Source: Ga0077555 sp050187415 (GTDB lineage Bacteria > Pseudomonadota > Alphaproteobacteria > Rhizobiales > Hyphomicrobiaceae). Taken from it: a stretch of DNA of 64,000 bases. How positions within the stretch are numbered: position 1 is the stretch's first letter; each line of letters starts with the position of its first letter. Location: the NCBI GenBank assembly GCA_050187415.1, contig JBFWXN010000020.1, forward strand, positions 9,868 to 73,867, written 5' to 3'. Below, piece after piece: positions 46,443 through 55,891 of this stretch. The position numbers and the translations under genes are program-made. The notes under the pieces were generated by a model that saw only the letters and a list, made by a program, of their open reading frames with translations, did not search any database and was not told the DNA's origin.

Positions 46443-47909
46443 ATGCTGCCGCAGGACCCGCAACGGCCAGAGGAGGAAGATCGCGTCAAGCGCGTTCTAC
46501 CGTGGCTCGTCGCCGTCGCATTCTTCATGCAGGCGCTCGATACGACGATCCTGAACACGGCCGTCCCGACCATGGCCGAGGCCCTGGGCGTTCGACCGCT
46601 CGACATGAAATCCGTGCTCAGCTGCTACACGCTGAGTGTCGCCGTCTTCGTTCCCGTCAGTGGCTGGATCGCGGATCGCTTCGGCACCCGGCGGGTCTTC
46701 GCGACCGCCATCGCGCTGTTCATGCTCGGCTCGCTGTTGGCCGGGCTTGCGAACAGTGTTCAAGGATTGGTTTTCAGTCGAATTCTGCAGGGCTTCGGGG
46801 GTGCCATGATGGTTCCCGTCGGCCGGCTGACGATGGTCCGCACGTTTCCGAAATCAGAGTTGGTCCGCGCCATGACGTTCGTCTCGATGCCGGCGCTGGT
46901 CGGGCCGATGCTCGGACCCGTCGTCGGCGGCTTGATCGTGCACTACCTGCACTGGCGGTTGATTTTCCTCGTCAACCTTCCGGTTGGCCTCGCGGGGCTC
47001 GTGTTGATCATTCGCAACATGCCCGACTACCGCTCGGATCAGGTCTGGCCGCTCGACTGGCGCGGACTTCTGCTGTTCAGTTCCGGGCTGGCGCTGCTCT
47101 CGTATGTCCTCGAAGTTTTCGGCGCGCATTCCCTGCCGGGCTCGACGATCCTGCTTTTGCTCGGGGTGTCCGTCGCGCTGATCGTCGGCTATGCGTATCA
47201 TGCGCTCGGCGCCGAGCATCCGTTGCTGCGGCTCAACCTGTTTCGCATTCGCACCTTCCGCACGGCGGCCGTGGGCAGCTTCGTAACCCGGCTCGGCGCA
47301 TCGGGCGTGCCGTTCCTGCTGCCGCTACTCTACCAGTCGGGGCTCGGCTACTCGCCGGTCCAGTCGGCGTTGCTGATCCTGCCCCAGTTCATGACCGCGC
47401 TCACCGTCAAGGCACTGATCCCGAAGATCCTAGCCAGGCTCGGCTATCGCGGCGTGCTGACCACGAACACGATCGCGGTCGGCCTGCTGATCGCATCGTT
47501 TTCGACCATCCACAGCGGCACGGCGGTGCCAATCATCCTGCTGCAGGCAAGCCTGTTCGGTTTCTGCCAGTCGCTCCAATTCTCGAGCATGAACACGCTC
47601 GTCTACGCCGATATCCGGGAGCGCGATGCCAGCATGGCGTCCACCATGGCGAGCACGCTGCAACAAATGTCGATGAGCTTCGGCGTTGCCACCGCCTCGC
47701 TGCTCGCCGCCTGGCTGGTGCCCGTCAACACAGGTATCGCATCGGCTGAACTGGTGGCGGGAATTCATAAGGCGTTTCTCGTGCTCGGGGCGCTAACCGT
47801 CGTCTCGACGCTGGTGTTTCGCGGGCTGAGAAAGGATGATGGCGCATCCGTGAGTTTGAAGGGCGAGGTTGCCGAGGTGCGGGACAAGAAGCTTCCGCCC
47901 GACACCTGA
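46443..47909 (+). CDS. MFS drug/proton antiporter of the EmrB/QacA (DHA2) type
   Basis: An inner-membrane exporter of 488 residues with about 14 helices. The helix-1 signature LDTTILNTAVPTMAEALG, loop motif GWIADRFGTRRVF, and motif C-like ALVGPMLGPVVGGLIVHYLHWRLIFLVNLPVGL place it in the DHA2 branch. GGGAG nine bases before the ATG at 46443 decides the start; the frame is open further upstream in antisense to the Lin0512 gene. No membrane-fusion (EmrA) gene is adjacent. It likely exports a toxic compound. Confidence 0.92.
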   Translation: MLPQDPQRPEEEDRVKRVLPWLVAVAFFMQALDTTILNTAVPTMAEALGVRPLDMKSVLSCYTLSVAVFVPVSGWIADRFGTRRVFATAIALFMLGSLLAGLANSVQGLVFSRILQGFGGAMMVPVGRLTMVRTFPKSELVRAMTFVSMPALVGPMLGPVVGGLIVHYLHWRLIFLVNLPVGLAGLVLIIRNMPDYRSDQVWPLDWRGLLLFSSGLALLSYVLEVFGAHSLPGSTILLLLGVSVALIVGYAYHALGAEHPLLRLNLFRIRTFRTAAVGSFVTRLGASGVPFLLPLLYQSGLGYSPVQSALLILPQFMTALTVKALIPKILARLGYRGVLTTNTIAVGLLIASFSTIHSGTAVPIILLQASLFGFCQSLQFSSMNTLVYADIRERDASMASTMASTLQQMSMSFGVATASLLAAWLVPVNTGIASAELVAGIHKAFLVLGALTVVSTLVFRGLRKDDGASVSLKGEVAEVRDKKLPPDT

Positions 47910-47952
47910 GCCGGTTCAAACGTCGTTCAATCGACCCAGAGGCGCGCGCAGC

Positions 47953-48597
47953 ATGACCTCGACCCTATTCATCGCCTACGTTGCCACGTGCATCCTGCTG
48001 GCGGTAACGCCCGGCCCCAACATGGCGCTGATCATCTCGGCGACGCTCGCCGGCGGCCTGGCCGGCGGCATCGCGACCCTGCTCGGCACGCTGACGGGGC
48101 TTACCATCCTGGTCGCGATTGCGGCCCTCGGGATGACCTCCATCATGGTGCTGATGGCCGAGTGGTTCGACGTCATCCGGTGGCTGGGGGCGGTCTATCT
48201 GGTCGTGCTCGGCATGCGCCAACTCTGGCAATGGTGGCGATCCAGGCGGCTTGCAGCCGGGGCGGCGACGGACATTTCGCCGGCGTCCGCGGCGGTCTCG
48301 GCGAGCGGGCGATACATTCAGGGCGTCGCGGTCTCGCTCTCGAACCCGAAGGTGCTCCTGTTTCTGGGTGCCTTTTTTCCGCAGTTCGTCAATCCCGACC
48401 TGGCGCCTGGGCCGCAACTCGCCATCCTTGCCGTGCTTTTCGTCGTGGTTCTGACGGCAGTCGACATCTCTTACACGCTTGCCCTGGCGCGCGCCCGCGC
48501 CCGCATCGACATGGCGCGGCTGCGCGCGCTCGATGCGTTTTCCGGCGTGCTGCTGGTTGCCGGGGGTCTCGTCCTGGCGACGGCGCGCCGGCCCTGA
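47953..48597 (+). CDS. LysE/RhtB-family amino-acid exporter
   Basis: A 214-residue inner-membrane protein with six predicted helices. The N-terminal LLAVTPGPNMALIISATLAGG and the central GVAVSLSNPKVLLFLGAFFPQFV are the two family hallmarks. It starts at the ATG at 47953; a longer frame upstream overlaps the end of the MFS gene. Family members export amino acids such as lysine, homoserine or threonine. Transcription together with the MFS gene, 43 bases upstream, is plausible. Confidence 0.9.
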   Translation: MTSTLFIAYVATCILLAVTPGPNMALIISATLAGGLAGGIATLLGTLTGLTILVAIAALGMTSIMVLMAEWFDVIRWLGAVYLVVLGMRQLWQWWRSRRLAAGAATDISPASAAVSASGRYIQGVAVSLSNPKVLLFLGAFFPQFVNPDLAPGPQLAILAVLFVVVLTAVDISYTLALARARARIDMARLRALDAFSGVLLVAGGLVLATARRP

Positions 48598-48693
48598 CGG
48601 CAAGAGCACGGAGAGGGCACCGCCGATCGAACGCCGTGCCACACGTGCCGATGCCGTTGCAGGGCAAGAGCCGGCCGGGCTAGTCTCGCCACC

Positions 48694-49200
48694 ATGAAAC
48701 GCATCGGCTTCTACTCAGGCTCCTTCGACCCGATCACCAACGGCCACACCGACGTGCTGCGCCGCTCGGCCGCGCTGGTCGACAGGCTGGTCATCGGCAT
48801 CGGCATTCATCCCGGCAAGACGCCCCTCTTCTCGACGCAGGAGAAGCAGGCGATGATCGAGGCGGAGATGAAGCCGGTCACCGCCCGCTACGGCACCGAG
48901 ATCGAGGTCGTCATGTTTGGCGGCCTCACCGTGGATGCGGCTCGCGAGGCCGGTGCTACGGCCATCTTCCGGGGCCTGCGCGACGGCACCGATCTCGACT
49001 ACGAGATGCAGATGTCGGGCATGAACGGGTCGATGGCGCCGGACGTCGACACGGTCTTCCTGCCGGCCAGCCCCGACGTGCGTCACATCACTGCGACGCT
49101 CGTGCGCCAGATCGCCATGATGGGCGGCGACGTGACGAGCTTCGTGTCTCCGGCCGTGGCGGCGGCGCTCAAGGCGAAGGCGGCAGCCCGGAACGCCTGA
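48694..49200 (+). CDS. coaD: Phosphopantetheine adenylyltransferase
   Basis: Catalyses the fourth step of coenzyme A synthesis, joining ATP and 4'-phosphopantetheine. The 168-residue protein has GFYSGSFDPITNGHTDVLRRSA with the T/H-x-G-H nucleotidyl-transfer motif, FRGLRDGTDLDYEMQMSGMN, and near the end VRHITATLVRQIAMMGGDVTSFV, where ITAT replaces the usual ISST. Length and layout are normal. It is followed 94 bases later by cyclophilin genes, a common alphaproteobacterial order. Confidence 0.96.
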   Translation: MKRIGFYSGSFDPITNGHTDVLRRSAALVDRLVIGIGIHPGKTPLFSTQEKQAMIEAEMKPVTARYGTEIEVVMFGGLTVDAAREAGATAIFRGLRDGTDLDYEMQMSGMNGSMAPDVDTVFLPASPDVRHITATLVRQIAMMGGDVTSFVSPAVAAALKAKAAARNA

Positions 49201-49294
49201 CCACGCCGGCCGAACGGATTGCGGCTTTGCCCGATTGCGGCCATAAGGCGGGTTCAAGCCCCGCTCGCACCGCAATGGACAACGGAGCCTCAGT

Positions 49295-49840
49295 TTGAAA
49301 ACGCTTCTCGCGAGCCTCGCACTCGCCCTCGTCGCGCTGGCCCTGCCGGCCGCCGCTCAACCGAAGACCGACCCGGCCAACACGCTGGTGATCGAGCTGA
49401 AGACGGGCAAAGTCTACATCGAGCTTCTGCCGAAGCTGGCCCCGAAACACGTCGAGCGCGTCAAGACGCTGGCACGGCAAGGGTTCTACAACGGCATCGT
49501 CTTTCATCGCGTGATCAAGGGCTTCATGGCCCAGACCGGCGATCCGACCGGCACCGGCACGGGGGGATCGAAGCTCGGCAACGTGCCGGCCGAGTTCACG
49601 CCCACCCAATTCGAGCGCGGCACCGTCGGCGCGGCACGCACGCAAGACCCCAACAGCGCCGACAGCCAGTTCTTCATCTGCTTCGCGCATTCCCCGTTTC
49701 TCAACGGCCAGTACACCGTCTGGGGCAGAGTGGTCGAGGGCATGCAGTTCGTCGATCAGATCGCCAAAGGCGAGCCGCCCGCCAATCCAGACAAGATGCT
49801 GAAGGTTTACGTTCTGAAGGACGGACCGGGAAAGAAGTGA
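49295..49840 (+). CDS. Periplasmic cyclophilin-type peptidyl-prolyl isomerase
   Basis: A 181-residue prolyl isomerase helping protein folding outside the cytoplasm. A signal peptide (KTLLASLALALVALALPAAA) is cleaved near residue 21. The catalytic core has GIVFHRVIKGFMAQTGDPTGTGTGG with the active Arg and FMAQ, DSQFFICFAHSPFLNGQYTVWGRVVEGM. The TTG start has GGAG nine bases upstream. It precedes a cytoplasmic paralogue by 16 bases, so they are co-transcribed. Confidence 0.93.
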   Translation: MKTLLASLALALVALALPAAAQPKTDPANTLVIELKTGKVYIELLPKLAPKHVERVKTLARQGFYNGIVFHRVIKGFMAQTGDPTGTGTGGSKLGNVPAEFTPTQFERGTVGAARTQDPNSADSQFFICFAHSPFLNGQYTVWGRVVEGMQFVDQIAKGEPPANPDKMLKVYVLKDGPGKK

Positions 49841-49856
49841 GAAAGGACCCCCCCCC

Positions 49857-50333
49857 ATGGCCGACATCAAAGACCCCGAGAACACCATCCTCATGGAGAC
49901 GACGAAGGGCCCCGTGGTGATCGAGCTCAGGCCCGATCTGGCGCCGGGCCATGTCGAGCGCATCAAGCTGCTGGCACGCGAAGGCTTTTACGACGGCATT
50001 GTGTTCCATCGCGTGATCGAAGGCTTCATGGCTCAGGTCGGCTGCCCGCAAGGCACCGGAACCGGCGGCTCGAAGCACCCGAACCTGAAGGCGGAATTCA
50101 ACGCCGAGCCGCACGTGCGCGGCGTCTGCTCGATGGCCCGCTCGTCGATGCCGAACTCGGCCAACAGCCAGTTCTTCATCTGTTTCGACGACGCCGCATT
50201 CCTCGACCGGCAATACACGGTCTGGGGCAAGGTGATCGAGGGCATGGACAACGTCGACAAGATCAAGCGCGGCGAGCCGGTGCAAAATCCCGACAAAATC
50301 GTGTCGATGAAAGTCGCCGCGGACGCCGCGTGA
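49857..50333 (+). CDS. Cytoplasmic cyclophilin-type peptidyl-prolyl isomerase
   Basis: A 158-residue prolyl isomerase without signal peptide. The core is GIVFHRVIEGFMAQVGCPQGTGTGG, then VCSMARSSMPNSANSQFFICFDDAAFLDRQYTVWGKVIEGMDNVD. It looks like a tandem duplicate of the preceding secreted cyclophilin, with a different N-terminus. Its upstream region has a run of C residues (ACCCCCCCC) between the genes. Housekeeping folding role. Confidence 0.94.
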   Translation: MADIKDPENTILMETTKGPVVIELRPDLAPGHVERIKLLAREGFYDGIVFHRVIEGFMAQVGCPQGTGTGGSKHPNLKAEFNAEPHVRGVCSMARSSMPNSANSQFFICFDDAAFLDRQYTVWGKVIEGMDNVDKIKRGEPVQNPDKIVSMKVAADAA

Positions 50334-50483
50334 TTTGACTTTGGCCCTGGCGGGCGCCTGCGAGGTCATGGGCGTGGCGGCGGCGAACCGCCACGGTTTT
50401 CTAACCCGCTCGCAATCCGCCAGAGCTGGTCCCGCGAGCGGGAAAACCCGCCGCGGCCATTCGTTGATCATGAGAAGAGCAAC

Positions 50484-51095
50484 ATGCCGACCACCCACGC
50501 TTCCCCCACATTGCTGGGCCTCGCGAGGCCCGACGGCCCCGCTGCGCGCATTGCAACCGCGGCGGGCGCCATGCTGTTCGGCGTCTGCCTGCTGACGCTC
50601 TCCGCAAAGATCCAGGTGCCGTTCTGGCCCGTGCAGATGACCATGCAGACACTGGTCGTGCTGATGCTCGGCATGGCCTACGGCTCGCGCATGGGGGCGG
50701 CGACAGTGCTCGCGTATCTGCTCGTCGGCGCGGCGGGTTTCCCGGTGTTTGCCGGCACACCGGAGCGCGGTATCGGTCTGGCCTATATGACCGGTCCGAC
50801 GGGGGGCTTCCTGCTCGGCTTCCTGTTCTCGGCCTGGGTGGTGGGCGTCCTGGGCGAGCGTGGCCTCGATCGGTCGTTGCTCGGCTGTGCGCTGGCTATG
50901 CTCGCTGGTCACGCCATCATCTCGTTTGCCGGCGTGCTCTGGCTCGCCGCTCTGCTCGGCACGACGAAAGCGATCCAGGTCGGCTTCGTTCCATTCCTTG
51001 CCTCGAGCGTACTGAAGACGGCGCTCGGCGCGCTGGCCTTGCCGCAGATCTGGCGCATCGTCGAGCGGCGCTCGGCACGCCACCAGCCGCATTGA
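50484..51095 (+). CDS. bioY: Biotin transporter substrate-binding subunit
   Basis: The S component of an energy-coupling-factor biotin transporter, 203 residues with about six helices. IQVPFWPVQMTMQTLVVLMLGMAYGSRMG and LAYMTGPTGGFLLGFLFSAWVVG are the conserved BioY segments. No BioM or BioN ATPase/permease genes are near, so it probably acts alone or with distant partners. No BioR palindrome (TATAGATA type) was seen upstream. Confidence 0.93.
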   Translation: MPTTHASPTLLGLARPDGPAARIATAAGAMLFGVCLLTLSAKIQVPFWPVQMTMQTLVVLMLGMAYGSRMGAATVLAYLLVGAAGFPVFAGTPERGIGLAYMTGPTGGFLLGFLFSAWVVGVLGERGLDRSLLGCALAMLAGHAIISFAGVLWLAALLGTTKAIQVGFVPFLASSVLKTALGALALPQIWRIVERRSARHQPH

Positions 51096-51119
51096 TCGGC
51101 TGATGAGCGAGGGCTCGCC

Positions 51120-52421
51120 ATGACCGCGCGCCCTCGACTGCCGACCCGGCGTCGGGTACTTGCCGGTCTCGGAGCGCTAGCAGGGCCATCGATCATGGGC
51201 ATTGGGGCATCGGGAAAGGCACCTGATAAACAGAAGCCGGTCCTGACCGGCGCCGAACGCCTCGCAGCCGACGGCTTCGCCCCGTTGCGCGGCAAGCGGG
51301 TCGGGCTCATCACCAACCATACCGGCCGCATCGGCGATGGGCGCCTGATCGACGCGCTCGCGACCGCGCCAGGCGTTTCCCTCGTCGCCATCCTGACGCC
51401 AGAGCACGGCCTCACCGGGACGACAGAGGCCGGCGCGAAAGTTGTAGGCGGCTTCGACGCGGCAACCGGCGTCAAGGTGCACAGCCTCTACGGCTCGTCC
51501 TATAGGCCGACGCCGGACATGCTCGCCGGGCTCGATGTCCTGGTCTTCGACATGCAGGATATCGGCACGCGCTTCTACACCTACATCTCGACGATGGGCC
51601 TCGCCATGCAGGCGGCCGCCGCCGCGCGCCTGCCGTTCGTCGTGCTCGACCGTCCGAACCCGCTCGGCGGCGACTACGTGTCGGGGTTTGTGCTCGAGCC
51701 TGCCTTTGCGTCGTTCGTCGGCCGATTCCGCATTCCCATCGCCCACGGGCTTTCGGTCGGCGAGCTTGCCCGCATGGTCAAAGGCGAGCGGATGCTTGCC
51801 GGACTTGACGGCCTGGCGCTCGACGTCGTCGCGGCATCGGGCTGGCGACGCGACATGCGCTGGCCCGAAACCGGGCGGGCGTGGTTCGCGACCAGCCCCA
51901 ATATTCCGACATTCGAGACAGCCCTCGCCTATGCCGGAACCGGTCTCTTCGAGGCGACCGTGGCCAGCGAGGGCCGCGGCACGCCTGCACCGTTCCTCCT
52001 GCTGGGGCACGACAAGGCCGACGCCGGAGCCATCGTACGTGATCTCGCCGACGCGCGCTTGCCGGGTGTCCGTTTCGAGGCAGGCGGCATGACACCGCGT
52101 GCGATCGAGGGCGTGGCATCGAGCCCCCGCTTTCGCGGACGCCGCATCGCGGCTGTGCAGCTTGCCATCACCGATGTGGCGCAATACCAGCCCGTCGAGG
52201 CCGGCGCGCATCTGCTTGCCGCCTTCCATAAATCGCTCGGCCTGGCAAACGCCGGCCCGCTCGTGACCGACATGCACGCCCGAATGTTCGACCGGCTCGC
52301 CGGGACAGATCGCCTGCGCATGGCGCTCGATCGGGGTGCAACAGGCGCTGCGATCATCGCGGCGTGGCAGTCCGAGGTGGCGCGGTTCAGGCAGCGGCGC
52401 GCGCGTTACCTCGCCTATTGA
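51120..52421 (+). CDS. DUF1343/NamZ-type exo-beta-N-acetylmuramidase
   Basis: A 433-residue exported protein of the DUF1343 family, whose member NamZ removes N-acetylmuramate from the ends of peptidoglycan chains. The N-terminus (TRRRVLAGLGALAGPSIMG) looks like a twin-arginine or Sec signal. The domain starts about residue 45 (ERLAADGFAPLRGKRVGLITNHTGR), with TPEHGLTG, VHSLYGSSYRPTPDML, DVLVFDMQDIGTRFYTYISTM, DRPNPLGG and SPNIPTFETALAYAGTGLFEATVASEGRGT. It starts 24 bases after bioY. A cell-wall recycling role is likely. Confidence 0.9.
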   Translation: MTARPRLPTRRRVLAGLGALAGPSIMGIGASGKAPDKQKPVLTGAERLAADGFAPLRGKRVGLITNHTGRIGDGRLIDALATAPGVSLVAILTPEHGLTGTTEAGAKVVGGFDAATGVKVHSLYGSSYRPTPDMLAGLDVLVFDMQDIGTRFYTYISTMGLAMQAAAAARLPFVVLDRPNPLGGDYVSGFVLEPAFASFVGRFRIPIAHGLSVGELARMVKGERMLAGLDGLALDVVAASGWRRDMRWPETGRAWFATSPNIPTFETALAYAGTGLFEATVASEGRGTPAPFLLLGHDKADAGAIVRDLADARLPGVRFEAGGMTPRAIEGVASSPRFRGRRIAAVQLAITDVAQYQPVEAGAHLLAAFHKSLGLANAGPLVTDMHARMFDRLAGTDRLRMALDRGATGAAIIAAWQSEVARFRQRRARYLAY

Positions 52422-52540
52422 GCCCGGACGGCCGAGCCCGGCGCGTGGGGGTCGCCCGGATCGCGATATTTCATCTATCTCGCGGACCGAAAACATGGGT
52501 ACTTGAGCGCAATCCACCATTTGTCGCCACGAGAGCCCCG

Positions 52541-53236
52541 ATGATCGAGATGTACGACCTCGCCGCTGCCGATCCCGCGGTGCGCTTCAGTCCCTACTGC
52601 TGGCGCACGCGCATGGCGCTCGCGCACAAGGGCCTCGAGGTGGCCACGATCGCCTGGCGCTTCACCAATCGCGACGCTCTCGCCTTCTCCGGGCAAGGTC
52701 GCGTGCCCGTGATCCGCGATGGAAAGACTGTCGTGTTCGATAGCTGGGAAATCGCCCGATATCTCGAACGGCAGTACCCCGACCGGCCGTCGCTGTTCGG
52801 CGGGCCGAAGGGCGAAGCGCACGCGCGCTTCCTCAACTGCTGGGCGGACGGTGTACTCAACCCGGGCCTCATCAGATTGGTGATCGGCGACGTTTACGCG
52901 GTGATCGCGGAACAGGATCGCGACTACTTCCTGACGTCGCGCACGGCGCGTTTCGGGGCGCCGCCCGATCGGGTCCAGGCCACGCGCGACGAAAGCGTCG
53001 CGGGTTTTCGCCAGAGCCTGGCGCCGCTGCGCACCACGCTCGAAGCCCAGAGCTTCCTCGGCGGCGACGAGCCGAGCTACGCAGACTACATTGTCTTCGG
53101 AGGCTTCATGTGGGCACGCAACGTCAGCGACTTCGAAACGCTCGAGGCATCGGACCCGATCGCCGCATGGCGCGAGCGCATGCTCGACCTGCACGGCGGG
53201 CTCGGCCGGAATGCACCACGCGCACGAAGCACGTAA
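52541..53236 (+). CDS. Glutathione S-transferase family protein (LigE/LigF-like)
   Basis: A 231-residue protein with an N-terminal thioredoxin fold (FSPYCWRTRMALAHKGLEVATIAWRF) and a helical C-terminal domain. The SPYCWRTRMALAHKGL stretch resembles beta-etherase-type GSTs. RVPVIRDGKTVVFDSWEIARYLERQYPD is the glutathione-binding region with conserved Pro-Val and the Ser-Trp/Ile pair. The ATG at 52541 fits the family; the upstream open frame is not coding. The substrate is unknown. It lies 66 bases before a haloacid dehalogenase, and the two may be co-transcribed. Confidence 0.88.
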   Translation: MIEMYDLAAADPAVRFSPYCWRTRMALAHKGLEVATIAWRFTNRDALAFSGQGRVPVIRDGKTVVFDSWEIARYLERQYPDRPSLFGGPKGEAHARFLNCWADGVLNPGLIRLVIGDVYAVIAEQDRDYFLTSRTARFGAPPDRVQATRDESVAGFRQSLAPLRTTLEAQSFLGGDEPSYADYIVFGGFMWARNVSDFETLEASDPIAAWRERMLDLHGGLGRNAPRARST

Positions 53237-53302
53237 GATGCCATCCAGCCGGATTGGATAGGTGGCACGCCGTTCGCCCACACCAGCCAAAGGACGTTCG
53301 AC

Positions 53303-53983
53303 ATGGTACGCATTCCCGTCAAAGCCTGCGTTTTCGACGCCTACGGTACGCTGTTCGACTTCGCATCGGCAGCGAATGCATGTAGCGACGTGCTCGGGGA
53401 CAAGACCGGCGCCGTCACCGCGATGTGGCGCGACAAGCAGCTCCAATACACATGGCTTCGCGGCCTGCAGGGCCTGCACGCCGATTTCTGGCAGGTGACC
53501 GGCGACGGCCTCGACTACACGCTGGACACGCTGGGGCTCACCGATCCGCAGTTGCGCGAGCGATTGATGGGCCTCTACCTGCGACTGGCCACGTTCCCCG
53601 AGGTCCCCGGCGTGCTGAAGGCCCTGAAGGCTGAAGGCTACGCCACGGCCATTCTTTCGAACGGCTCGCCGCGCATGCTGACGAGCGTCGTCGAGGGCGC
53701 GGGTATCGGCGCGCTGCTCGACCATGTGATCTCCGTCGAGGAGGTCGGCGTCTTCAAGCCGTCACCCCGCGTCTACCAGCGGTGCTGCGAGGTGATGGGC
53801 GTCACCGCCGGCGAGATCGCCTTCCAATCGTCGAACGCGTGGGATGCCTGGGCGGCCTCGGCATTCGGCATGCGCGTCTTCTGGTGCAACCGCTACGGTC
53901 AGCGGCCCGAGCGGATGCCGGGCCAACCCGACGCCGAGATGCGCTCACTCGGCGAGTTGCCGGGATTGATCGTGCGCCAGTGA
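53303..53983 (+). CDS. Haloacid dehalogenase, type II (L-2-haloacid dehalogenase-like)
   Basis: A 226-residue HAD hydrolase. The nucleophile is Asp12 in CVFDAYGTLFD, motif II is AILSNGSPRML, the Lys is in VGVFKPSPRVY, and motif IV reads FQSSNAWDAWAASAFGMRVFWCNR. These match L-2-haloacid dehalogenases, which turn 2-haloacids into D-2-hydroxyacids by inversion. The substrate may be natural and not halogenated. The D-2-hydroxyacid genes at 40-43 kb could use its product, but that is speculation. Confidence 0.9.
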   Translation: MVRIPVKACVFDAYGTLFDFASAANACSDVLGDKTGAVTAMWRDKQLQYTWLRGLQGLHADFWQVTGDGLDYTLDTLGLTDPQLRERLMGLYLRLATFPEVPGVLKALKAEGYATAILSNGSPRMLTSVVEGAGIGALLDHVISVEEVGVFKPSPRVYQRCCEVMGVTAGEIAFQSSNAWDAWAASAFGMRVFWCNRYGQRPERMPGQPDAEMRSLGELPGLIVRQ

Positions 53984-54108
53984 CGGCGGCGACCGCGCAT
54001 TCACGGATGCGAGCAGAAGAGCGGCCAATCGGCACGTGCGGCTGCCTCGCGCAAAGGTGAACCGGCCCTGCCTCGCCATCTCCCCATTCCGGTCCTATCA
54101 CGCCGCGC

Positions 54109-55200
54109 ATGATGTATCGCGTAACTGCGGGGCGGCTCTCTGGGCCGCACGCGATGCCGATTGCGCTGGCGACCGTTGCGGCGCTCCATTGGCTCGGGCT
54201 TGTCACAAGCGCTCACGCGACCGATGGGGACGTGTGCTCGACATGCACCCTCGACGCGCGGCTCGCCCACCTGGGGGATCTGATCGGCGACGATCCGACC
54301 CGGGGGCGCCTCGAAGGACGCCTCGAGAACAAACCCTGGATCGGGCAGGACTGGGCAACGCTTCCCGTCGCGGTGAAGCCGATCGATCAGAACATCGACA
54401 TGTCGGCCAGTCTGCAGCATCTCGGAAGCTACGAGGCGCGCCGCAACCAGCAGAAGCTCGAAGAGGCGAAGGGGCTGGCGCCGAAGGGCCTCCCCATGCC
54501 CAAGCCGATTGCGACGGGTGTCGCGCCGCTCGATGTCTGGAGCAAGGTGGAGGTGATCCGCCTCGAAAGCGTCGATGGCGAAACGAGGCGCGGCACGGTC
54601 GGCGCCGACTACAAGATCGCGCGGGCGGCCCTGCTCGGCGTCTCGGCAGCGGTGCGTGACGAAACGTCGACGCTGGCCTCCGACACCCGGCTCGCCGCAT
54701 ACTTCGCCGTGAAGCCGTGGTCTCCGGTGACGTTCGATGCAAAGGCAGAGTGGGGCGAAAGCTACGCGGTGACCTCGCCTGGATTGACGACGACCCAAAG
54801 TGCGCTCTCGGCGCGCCTCAAGGGAGATTTCCGCTTCGAAGGGCTCAAGCTTGCCCCCGCTCTGACCGTTGCCCACGGCGTCGATGCAGCCGACGCAGTC
54901 AGCGGCGGCGCTCTCGAGAAGAGCACCGTCGCCCTCACGCCACGGATCAGCCGTCCGATCGATCTTACGAACGGCACCAAGCTGGAGCCTTTCCTGACGC
55001 TCAAGAGTGCGCTCGACTTCAACGCATCCGCCGCAGTCGAGCACGATGGCACCGATACGACGCATGGCATCGGCGGCGGCATGACCCTCGTAAAGCCCAA
55101 CGCCTACTCGCTGAGTGTCAAGACCGAACTCGAACGAGCTACCGGTAGCGAGACGTCGAACGTCAGCGGTCGGCTGGAGCTGAAGGTTCCATTGCGCTGA
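54109..55200 (+). CDS. Exported protein with a probable beta-barrel part, function unknown
   Basis: Function not recognised. The 363-residue protein has an N-terminal hydrophobic segment (IALATVAALHWLGLVTSAHA) consistent with a signal peptide; initiation at an internal ATG (54154) would also give one. The mature N-terminus has a Cys pair (DVCSTC) and a helical region to about residue 150. From about 170 on the sequence alternates polar and hydrophobic residues as in beta-barrels (GADYKIARAALLGVSAAV, LAPALTVAHGV, FLTLKSALDFNASAAVEHD, GRLELKVPLR). It lacks a C-terminal aromatic residue, unusual for an outer-membrane barrel. Confidence 0.7.
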   Translation: MMYRVTAGRLSGPHAMPIALATVAALHWLGLVTSAHATDGDVCSTCTLDARLAHLGDLIGDDPTRGRLEGRLENKPWIGQDWATLPVAVKPIDQNIDMSASLQHLGSYEARRNQQKLEEAKGLAPKGLPMPKPIATGVAPLDVWSKVEVIRLESVDGETRRGTVGADYKIARAALLGVSAAVRDETSTLASDTRLAAYFAVKPWSPVTFDAKAEWGESYAVTSPGLTTTQSALSARLKGDFRFEGLKLAPALTVAHGVDAADAVSGGALEKSTVALTPRISRPIDLTNGTKLEPFLTLKSALDFNASAAVEHDGTDTTHGIGGGMTLVKPNAYSLSVKTELERATGSETSNVSGRLELKVPLR

Positions 55201-55255
55201 CTGTCGAAACCGGCTGCTCGTGTGGGGGGCGCGGCGAGGTGGCACGCGCGAGGTT

Positions 55256-55891
55256 TCAGGCGGCCATCGCCAGCGCCACGGCGCCGAAATGGCAAGCCGC
55301 TCCAGCGAGGACAAACGCGTGCCAGATCGCGGTCTGGTAGGGCAGACGCTCCCAGACGAAGAATATGACCCCCAGCGAGTAGATGATGCCGCCCACAGCC
55401 AACAGAGCAAGCGACTCCGGCGAGACTCTGGCTACCAAGGGCCGCAGCATGACGACGCCGGACCAGCCGAGTGCCAGATAGATGCCGATCGCGAGCCGGT
55501 CCCATCTTGCCGTCAGCAGCAGTTTCGCCGCGACCCCGGCCGCTGCGACAAGCCACACTCCGACCAAGAGCACGACGCTTGCCGCTCCATCAAGTTTGAC
55601 GACGGAAAAAGGCGTGTAAGTGCCTGCGATCATGAGAAAGATCGCCGCGTGATCCAGGCGGCGCAGCGTGGGCTTCCAGGCGGGAACCGCGAGCAGGTGA
55701 TAGGCGCCCGAGCAGCACAGCATGGCCAGCAGCCCGACGCAGTAAACCGTAAGTGCGGCAATCGAGGTCGGCGGCAGTGTCCAGGCCGCCCACACCATAA
55801 GCAGGATGGCGCCAACCGCCCCACTCGCGATACCGACCACGTGGACGACGCGATCGGCCACAATCTCACTGTGCCACGGACGCATGCTCAT
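55256..55891 (-). CDS. Hemolysin III family (PAQR-type) membrane protein
   Basis: A seven-helix inner-membrane protein of 211 residues. The conserved metal-site residues are visible: the Ser/His of CCSGAYHLL, the Asp of RRLDHAAIFLMIAGTYTPF, and the two His of AIWHAFVLAGAACHF. These match the YqfA/hemolysin III and adiponectin-receptor superfamily, thought to be zinc hydrolases. The start is uncertain: ATGs at 55891, 55885 and further upstream are in frame. The cellular role in bacteria is not settled. Confidence 0.88.
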   Translation of the reverse strand: MSMRPWHSEIVADRVVHVVGIASGAVGAILLMVWAAWTLPPTSIAALTVYCVGLLAMLCCSGAYHLLAVPAWKPTLRRLDHAAIFLMIAGTYTPFSVVKLDGAASVVLLVGVWLVAAAGVAAKLLLTARWDRLAIGIYLALGWSGVVMLRPLVARVSPESLALLAVGGIIYSLGVIFFVWERLPYQTAIWHAFVLAGAACHFGAVALAMAA

